From the NCBI GenBank assembly GCA_964607765.1, contig CAZSNT010000174.1:1-20317 (forward strand): 20,317 nucleotides of DNA. The letters run 5' to 3'. Both the position numbers and the translations under genes were made by a program. This DNA comes from CAZSNT01 sp964607765. Lineage in GTDB: Bacteria; Verrucomicrobiota; Lentisphaeria; Oligosphaerales; JABHEG01. The notes beneath the pieces were generated by a model. The model searched no databases and was not told the DNA's origin. It worked only from the letters and a program-made list of their open reading frames with translations. This document shows positions 15,471 through 20,317 of the stretch, in pieces (positions within the stretch are counted from its first letter, which is position 1; each line of letters starts with the position of its first letter).

Positions 15471-17074
15471 ACGTCGAACGCAGCAGCCGCTTCGTCGCTC
15501 TCTGTGTAGCCGATGCGTGTGGCGCGGGCTCGGACGATGCTCGTGCCCGCAGGCAGACGCACAGGTTCCGTGTAGAGATGCCAACAGGCGTCTTCGCCCT
15601 GCTCGAGTGTGTAAGCGATCGACGCCCCCTGCGTGGCACAGTACATCTGCAACAACAGCGGTCCCTCGAATGAGCCGCCGTCCGGTGCCGCGTCCGTGCC
15701 GGGACTCTCGTCGCAGATGGGAATGAGCACGGGAGCTGCGGTCTGTGGGCGTTTGCCGTCCGGGTACCACGCCCGGACCATCTCCGACTCCGGAATCTCA
15801 CCCATGTCGCCGACCTCTGCGGTCCAGTCGTCCAGAGCGTCGCGCAGACGCTCGAGTTCCTCCGCATACTCCGGATCGGCGGCCAGGTTGTTGACCTCGA
15901 ACGGATCCGCGTCCGTGTCGTAGAGCTCCTCTGCCGGACGCTTCCGGAACATGATGTCCTCCACGCCCTTCAGCCCGCCGGCCATGTGCAGGCGCCACCA
16001 CTCCTGGATGATCGGGTGCCGGTTGCGGAACGGGATCCAGAGCAGGTAGGGCAACTCGGGACGACAGTTGCGGATGTACTTGAAGCGACTGTCACGCGCC
16101 GCCCTGACCATGTCATAGGACTCGTCGTATCGGTCCCGCGAGGCGAACACGTACTCACGCGGTTCCGCCGCCCCCGGGCCGGCAAAGGGCCCGCCCTGCA
16201 TGTGTGGCGGCACGTCCACACCGCAGAGCGAGAGTACGGTTGGGGCGAGGTCAACAGTGCTGACCAGATCCTCGCACACACTGCCCGGCTCGAGGTGTCC
16301 CGGCCAACGCACGATCATGGGAACGCGGATCCCGGAGTCGTACGGCCAACGCTTGCCGCGCGGCAGCGGCCCGTGGTCGCTCCAGTGGAACACGATCGTG
16401 TTGTCTGCGAGCCCGTCCTCTTCCAGCTGGTCCAGCAGTTCACCCAGAATCCCGTCATTGTGCTCGATGTGCGTGTACATGCGCGCCATGGCTTGCCGGA
16501 CCTTCAACGTGTCCGGGAAATACGGCGGGAGCTGCATGTCGGCGGGGTCGAATGTCGGGTTCGGACACTTCGCCGGCCACATGCCGCTCTCGTGTGTCCG
16601 GGTCGGATTGAACACGGCAAAAAACGGCTGATCCGGATCGGGCCGATTACGCCAATGCGCCTCCTTACTGAGCTCATTCCATGCCGTGCGCGGGGGATCG
16701 AACTGGTAGTCGGTCTTGACGTTGTTGGTGCAGTAGTAGCCAGCGGCCCGGAGGTACTCGCTGAAACACTTCGCGTAGTGCGGGATTACGGCGCTGTAGG
16801 GTGTGGGCAGCTCCGGCGCGTACTTGTTTCTGTGCGCGGTTCGCATGTGCATCGTGCCGATCGAGATCGGGTACATGCCGGTGATGACTGCGGACCTCGC
16901 GGGTGCACAGACGCCGGCAGTGGAGAAGGCGTTAGGCCAGCGGCAGCCGGCGGCGGCCAACCGATCCACATTCGGCGTACGCGCGACAGTGTCACCGTAG
17001 CAGCCGTAGTACGGATTCGTGTCTTCGAAAGAAACCCAGAGGATATTCGGTCGTTTCTGCTCCGACACCGTCAT
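15464..17074 (-). CDS. Sulfatase, cysteine-type, with C-terminal sandwich domain
   Basis: A 536-residue sulfatase. The N-terminus RPNILWVSFEDTNPYYGCYG carries the metal-binding D18 region; the formylglycine signature is C-A-P-A-R with C56 as the residue to be modified. HWSDHGPLPRGKRWPYDSG is the second half of the metal site. DTDADPFEVNNLA closes the catalytic domain. Residues about 455-536 form an extra domain (YTLEQG, YTEPVRLPAGTSIVRARA) resembling chitobiase C-terminal/Fn3-associated folds, often attached to glycan-active enzymes. No signal peptide is visible. The start is 17074 (ATG), but GGAGG stands only one base before it; the GTG at 17068 is seven bases from the same SD and may be the real start. 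First gene of the minus-strand array, divergent from the glycosidase. Confidence 0.92.
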   Translation of the reverse strand: MTVSEQKRPNILWVSFEDTNPYYGCYGDTVARTPNVDRLAAAGCRWPNAFSTAGVCAPARSAVITGMYPISIGTMHMRTAHRNKYAPELPTPYSAVIPHYAKCFSEYLRAAGYYCTNNVKTDYQFDPPRTAWNELSKEAHWRNRPDPDQPFFAVFNPTRTHESGMWPAKCPNPTFDPADMQLPPYFPDTLKVRQAMARMYTHIEHNDGILGELLDQLEEDGLADNTIVFHWSDHGPLPRGKRWPYDSGIRVPMIVRWPGHLEPGSVCEDLVSTVDLAPTVLSLCGVDVPPHMQGGPFAGPGAAEPREYVFASRDRYDESYDMVRAARDSRFKYIRNCRPELPYLLWIPFRNRHPIIQEWWRLHMAGGLKGVEDIMFRKRPAEELYDTDADPFEVNNLAADPEYAEELERLRDALDDWTAEVGDMGEIPESEMVRAWYPDGKRPQTAAPVLIPICDESPGTDAAPDGGSFEGPLLLQMYCATQGASIAYTLEQGEDACWHLYTEPVRLPAGTSIVRARATRIGYTESDEAAAAFDVN

Positions 17075-17211
17075 GCCTCCAATCTGCCCTTCTTTGCAGC
17101 CAATCCGGTCGCCAGGACCACAGATCCCGGCCACCCCTCGCGCCTCTGGTCACCGGGCGCCAAGGCCCTGCCCTGACCACGCCGTGTCTTCAGACTCCGG
17201 CGCGCAGAGTC

Positions 17212-17240
17212 AAGGTAGCAGTCAGCCCCGAGATCTTCAA
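17212..17240 (-). promoter_or_regulatory. Possible sigma70-like promoter for the sulfatase array
   Basis: On the minus strand TTGAAG (17240-17235) and TACCTT (17217-17212) are 17 bp apart. The -35 matches consensus well and the -10 poorly, as expected if an activator is needed. The 21-bp repeats end 16 bp upstream of the -35, a position suited to an activator. Confidence 0.3.
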
Positions 17241-17254
17241 AACACGGGACTGCC

Positions 17255-17317
17255 TGTTTTCCGGCCATCATGACTCGTTTTCCGGTCATCACTGCCCGTT
17301 TTCCGGTCGTTTCATGC
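17255..17317. promoter_or_regulatory. Three 21-bp direct repeats, probable regulator operator
   Basis: The core GTTTTCCGG occurs at 17256-17264, 17277-17285 and 17298-17306, spaced exactly 21 bp, two turns of the helix. Flanks are partly shared (CATCATGACT, CATCACTGCC). Two or three same-face direct sites 21 bp apart resemble AraC/XylR-type half-site arrangements. It lies between divergent genes, so a bound regulator could control both. Confidence 0.6.
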
Positions 17318-17450
17318 TGTGTACCTTCCGGGTTGACGGTCTATGATATGTCACCAGAACAGACCATGACCGGGCCGGAACAAGACCGGTGGACGATGAC
17401 GGCGACGAGTAGGGTGGACGATTGGGGAACCGGATTCCGGCATCGTGGAC

Positions 17451-17476
17451 CGTAATCGTCGAGCGTAGTCGTCAAC
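17451..17476. repeat. 13-base tandem units
   Basis: CGTAATCGTCGAG is followed directly by CGTAGTCGTCAAC (10 of 13 identical). The surrounding leader is low in complexity and rich in GACGA/CGTCG words. Confidence 0.5.
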
Positions 17477-17585
17477 CGAACTGAACGAACCACAGCAAGC
17501 TCTCGCACCGGACGCCGTGGGCACGGCGCCGGTAGAGAGCGGCGTGAGGACGGGGGCGACGAGTACCAGTGGGATGAGGACGAGG

Positions 17586-20231
17586 ATGAAGAAAACGAGT
17601 GAAACGTGTCGGACTGGCAGTGTGTTCGTGCTGTTGGTGTTACTGAGTGTCTGCGCACTGGGTCTGGAGGTCCGTGTGCGCGAACACGGAGGCGTTCCTC
17701 AGATCCATGTCGACGGACGCCCTGCCCGAGGCCGCATGTTCTTCGGTCGACCCGGCGTGTCACACATCCCGATCGGTCCTGAAGGGAAACTGATCGACTT
17801 CACGTTCCGGGCCACCGTTGACGAACCGAGGCGCGCGACGATGCATTTGAGATTCGGCGCCAGTCCGGGCGAGGTGGTGCTGGACGCCATTCGCGTTGTC
17901 GAGGTGGACAGCGGTCGGGACGTGATTCCGGTCCTCGACTTCGAGTCGGGACTGCAGACCTTCCGGGAGAACTGGCACGTCTGGCCGCCGGCCGACCGCA
18001 ACACGGTCGGCACGTTCCAGGCAACGCCCAAGCGCGGGCGGGCAGGATCCGCCGGACTCCGTGTGAAGCTCATTCCGCCACCAAACGGTAAATGGCCGGA
18101 CTTCCACTTCTTCCACCGCCCGGCTCTGTGCATTCGCAAGGGCAAGCGGTACCGCGTGACGCTGTGGGCGCGTTCCGACACTCGGCGCGGACTTCGCATC
18201 GGTTTCTATCGCCCGGGCGACGTCTTTGTGCCGCTCGGAGTGATATCGAGCTGCTTCGACGACCAGATCCGGATGGCAGCCGAAGCGGGCGTGGATCTTG
18301 TCAGTTTCCCCGTGGCTCAGGTCTGGCCCGCGCCCGGCACGGCCCCGGACTACAGCGCCGTGGATGCGCTCTGTCGCCGTGTGCTGGACGCGAACCCGAA
18401 TGCGCTGCTGTTGCCGCGCATTCCCATGGAGCCGCCCAGGTGGTGGAAGGAGGCGCACCCGGACCACGTGATGGTGTGGGAGGACGGGCCGCGCAAGCGC
18501 GGGTTCGCGGTTGCTTCCGAGCAGTACCGCCACGATGCTGCCGAAGTCCTCGGCGCATACGTTCGCCACCTGGAGAGCGCCTTTGGCGAACACGTGGCCG
18601 GGTACCACCCGTCCGGTCACAACACGGGCGAGTGGTTCTATCAGGACACCTGGCACGGCAAGGTCCACGGTTACTCCCCTGTCACGCGAGCGGCCTGGCG
18701 CGGATGGCTGCAAGGCACGTACCGGCATGACGACGCGCTCCGCGCGGCGTGGAAGGACAACGAGGCGAGGATCAGTTCAGCCGAGCCGCCGTCAGCCGCT
18801 GCCAGACATGCTCACCCATACGGCGTGTTTCGGGATCCCCGGACGGAGCGTGCCATCGTCGATTTCAACCAGTTCCAGCAGGAGATGATGGCCGACTGCG
18901 TGTGCACGCTGGCCCGTGCCGTGCGCACGGCCTCTGACGAGAAGAAGCTCGTTGTCTTCTTCTACGGGTACGTTTTCGAGTTCGGCTCCGTAGTCAACGG
19001 CCCTGCCATGTCCGGGCACTATGCCCTGCGGCGTGTGCTCGGTTCTCCGGACATCGACATTCTGTGCTCGCCAATCTCCTACTACGACCGCGGCCTCGCC
19101 GAAAGCGCCCCCTGCATGACCGCGGCCGAGAGCATTATGCTTGCCGGCAAGCTCTGGCTCAACGAAGACGACACGGCGACGTTCCTCAGTTCGGGGACAT
19201 TCCCCGGGCACGCCGAGCGAGTGGACACGTTCGAGGGCAGCGCAGCGCAACTGGCGCGCAACGTGGGCCAGGAAGCCTGTCGGAACCTGGCCACGTGGTG
19301 GATGGACTTGGGTGGTACAGGCTGGTTCGCCGACGCGCGGTTCTGGGATCTGATGCGCGACCTGTCGCGAATCGATCTGCCGCTGCTCGCCGAGCCGGTA
19401 CCGTTCCGCCCGCCGGTTGCAGCCGTTGTGGGTGAGCGGTCTCTGATGTTTGTGGCGGAACGCGGCAACGTGGTCACCCGGCCACTGCTGTGTGAAGCAC
19501 GCGGCGCGCTCGCGCGCACGGGCGCCGCTTACGGCCAGTATCTGCTCGACGACGTGACCGCGGGGCGAGTGGACGCCGCGCTCTACGTTTTCCTGTGCCC
19601 ATGGAGTCTGACAGAGGCACAGCGCCACGCGCTGCGTCGCGCAACACGCGACAGGTGCAGACTGTGGTGTTATGCCCCAGGCCTGTTCGACGGTCATGTG
19701 CGGAGTCCGCAAGCGATGCGGGATCTGACAGGCATTTCACTGCAGGCTGTTGCCCCGAGCGTGGCGGCTCGGGCCGTGCCGACTCGCATGGGACGGCAGC
19801 TGGGCCTGACCAGTGAGTTGGCAGTGGCTGCGCCGATCCGCCCTCTGTTCGCGGCAGAAGACGTTGCGGACAGCGAGGTGCTCGCGACCTATCCGAACGG
19901 TGCAGCGGCCGTGGTGCTGCGGCGCGGCACGGGCGGTACGGATCTGTTCTGTGGCGTGCCGGCGTTGAGCGTTGAGCTTCTGCGTGTAGCGGCACGGGCC
20001 GGGGGAGTGCGTCTTCTGACCGAGGACGAGTGTGTCCTCTACACCAACGGCGCGTTTGTCACTCTGCACGCGACGCGGGACGGTCCTGTCCGTCTTGACC
20101 TCAAAGGACGCAGCGCAGGCAACGTCCAGGACATTCTCACGCAGCAGACCGTGGGTACTGTTCCGTCTCTGACGCTGGAGATGAAACGCGGAGAGACCCG
20201 CGTTCTGCGCCTGCCCGCTGCCCTGCCGTAG
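17586..20231 (+). CDS. Secreted CBM + GH42-like glycoside hydrolase (beta-galactosidase type)
   Basis: An 881-residue exported enzyme. The start at 17586 is chosen because GAGGA lies five bases upstream and a signal peptide follows (KK, then VFVLLVLLSVCALG); the longest ORF begins at 17517. Residues about 110-210 resemble a carbohydrate-binding domain (LDFESG..TF..NW, then KGKRYRVTLWARSD). The barrel starts near 222 with DDQIRMAAEAGVDLVSFPV, typical of GH42. Predicted acid/base is E349 in GYHPSGHNTGEWFY; a candidate nucleophile is E527 in KLWLNEDDTATF. A trimer-domain-like segment (about 600-700, YGQYLLDDVTAGRVDAALYVFL) and a C-terminal beta domain follow. GH42 members mostly cleave beta-galactosides, but the sequence is divergent and the substrate may differ. 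It is transcribed away from the sulfatases, likely under common control. Confidence 0.85.
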   Translation: MKKTSETCRTGSVFVLLVLLSVCALGLEVRVREHGGVPQIHVDGRPARGRMFFGRPGVSHIPIGPEGKLIDFTFRATVDEPRRATMHLRFGASPGEVVLDAIRVVEVDSGRDVIPVLDFESGLQTFRENWHVWPPADRNTVGTFQATPKRGRAGSAGLRVKLIPPPNGKWPDFHFFHRPALCIRKGKRYRVTLWARSDTRRGLRIGFYRPGDVFVPLGVISSCFDDQIRMAAEAGVDLVSFPVAQVWPAPGTAPDYSAVDALCRRVLDANPNALLLPRIPMEPPRWWKEAHPDHVMVWEDGPRKRGFAVASEQYRHDAAEVLGAYVRHLESAFGEHVAGYHPSGHNTGEWFYQDTWHGKVHGYSPVTRAAWRGWLQGTYRHDDALRAAWKDNEARISSAEPPSAAARHAHPYGVFRDPRTERAIVDFNQFQQEMMADCVCTLARAVRTASDEKKLVVFFYGYVFEFGSVVNGPAMSGHYALRRVLGSPDIDILCSPISYYDRGLAESAPCMTAAESIMLAGKLWLNEDDTATFLSSGTFPGHAERVDTFEGSAAQLARNVGQEACRNLATWWMDLGGTGWFADARFWDLMRDLSRIDLPLLAEPVPFRPPVAAVVGERSLMFVAERGNVVTRPLLCEARGALARTGAAYGQYLLDDVTAGRVDAALYVFLCPWSLTEAQRHALRRATRDRCRLWCYAPGLFDGHVRSPQAMRDLTGISLQAVAPSVAARAVPTRMGRQLGLTSELAVAAPIRPLFAAEDVADSEVLATYPNGAAAVVLRRGTGGTDLFCGVPALSVELLRVAARAGGVRLLTEDECVLYTNGAFVTLHATRDGPVRLDLKGRSAGNVQDILTQQTVGTVPSLTLEMKRGETRVLRLPAALP

Positions 20232-20233
20232 CT

Positions 20234-20258
20234 CGAGAACAAAGCTGGCTCGTTCTCG
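20234..20258 (+). terminator. Hairpin after the glycosidase gene
   Basis: CGAGAAC (20234-20240) pairs perfectly with GTTCTCG (20252-20258) across an 11-base loop, starting three bases after the TAG stop. No T-run follows, so intrinsic termination is only possible. Confidence 0.4.
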
Positions 20259-20301
20259 CATCGTAAGCGTTTAGCTTGGGCTTCCGCCGACGCGGTAGGG
20301 A

Positions 20302-20317
20302 CGCCGGTTGCCCGGCG
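20302..20317. repeat. GC-rich hairpin cut by window end
   Basis: CGCCGG pairs with CCGGCG around TTGC. It is preceded by GGTAGGGA. The form resembles short palindromic intergenic repeats; it may continue past the window. Confidence 0.35.

Larger units (their letters stand above)
17075..17585. other. 511-bp divergent regulatory region
   Basis: The gap lies between the start codons of the divergent sulfatase and glycosidase genes. It holds a weak minus-strand promoter (17212-17240), three 21-bp direct repeats (17256-17306), a sequence at 17407-17427 related to the palindromic element near 15.34 kb (18 of 21), and two 13-base tandem units at 17451-17476. A -10-like TATGAT (17342-17347) on the plus strand lacks a good partner -35. 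The short ORFs here (17270-17455 plus, 17071-17292 minus) consist of repeat sequence and are not convincing genes. Confidence 0.7.

Noticed and set aside
17256..17306. CRISPR-like reading of the three GTTTTCCGG repeats
   Set aside because: The 21-bp period leaves about 12 bases between 9-base cores, far shorter than CRISPR repeats and spacers, and no cas gene is present.
17071..17455. Short ORFs in the divergent intergenic region
   Set aside because: They translate the 21-bp repeats and low-complexity DNA; no SD and no protein-like pattern.

Overview
This is a high-GC bacterial window with long, densely packed genes. It carries two sulfatases, a sialate-O-acetylesterase-like SGNH hydrolase, a secreted GH42-like glycosidase, an isomerase/dehydrogenase fusion, a UroD-like protein and a HEAT protein with a C-terminal FG.D..KW..WW motif. 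That mix is typical of polysaccharide-degrading PVC-superphylum bacteria (Lentisphaerota, Kiritimatiellota, Planctomycetota). The phylum is an inference from gene content; no rRNA or tRNA gene is present to fix it.

Layout: a small secreted HEAT-repeat protein lies on the plus strand (183-992). It converges on a long minus-strand array that reads, in transcription order from about 17.1 kb down to 1.07 kb: Cys-type sulfatase; a 189-bp gap filled by a palindromic repeat element; sugar-isomerase/Gfo-Idh-MocA fusion; small YfiM-like lipoprotein; Ser-type sulfatase; UroD/MtaA-like protein; secreted zinc metallopeptidase with a duplicated C-terminal domain; periplasmic ligand-binding protein; membrane PAS histidine kinase (GTGA overlap with the gene before it); a 338-bp gap with a near-perfect 82-bp direct repeat; secreted SGNH/SASA esterase; and an RluA-type pseudouridine synthase joined by a zero-base TAG|ATG junction. 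A divergent plus-strand gene (17586-20231) encodes a secreted CBM plus GH42-like glycoside hydrolase. The 511-bp divergent region holds three 21-bp direct repeats that look like a regulator binding site.

How the genes may work together (inference): the secreted glycosidase and esterase would trim a sulfated, acylated, probably galactose-containing glycan outside the cytoplasm. The two sulfatases lack evident signal peptides and would desulfate imported oligosaccharides, and the isomerase/dehydrogenase fusion would process the released unusual sugar. The binding-protein/kinase pair could sense a pathway ligand. No transporter, response regulator, sulfatase-maturing enzyme or corrinoid protein is in the window, so these partners must lie elsewhere.

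The least explained parts are non-coding: the 21-bp operator-like repeats, the hairpin-bearing 82-bp tandem repeat next to the kinase (with a decayed copy of the kinase 3' end), and the palindromic 13-mer/heptamer element between sulfatase and fusion gene, which has a relative in the 17.4 kb divergent region.
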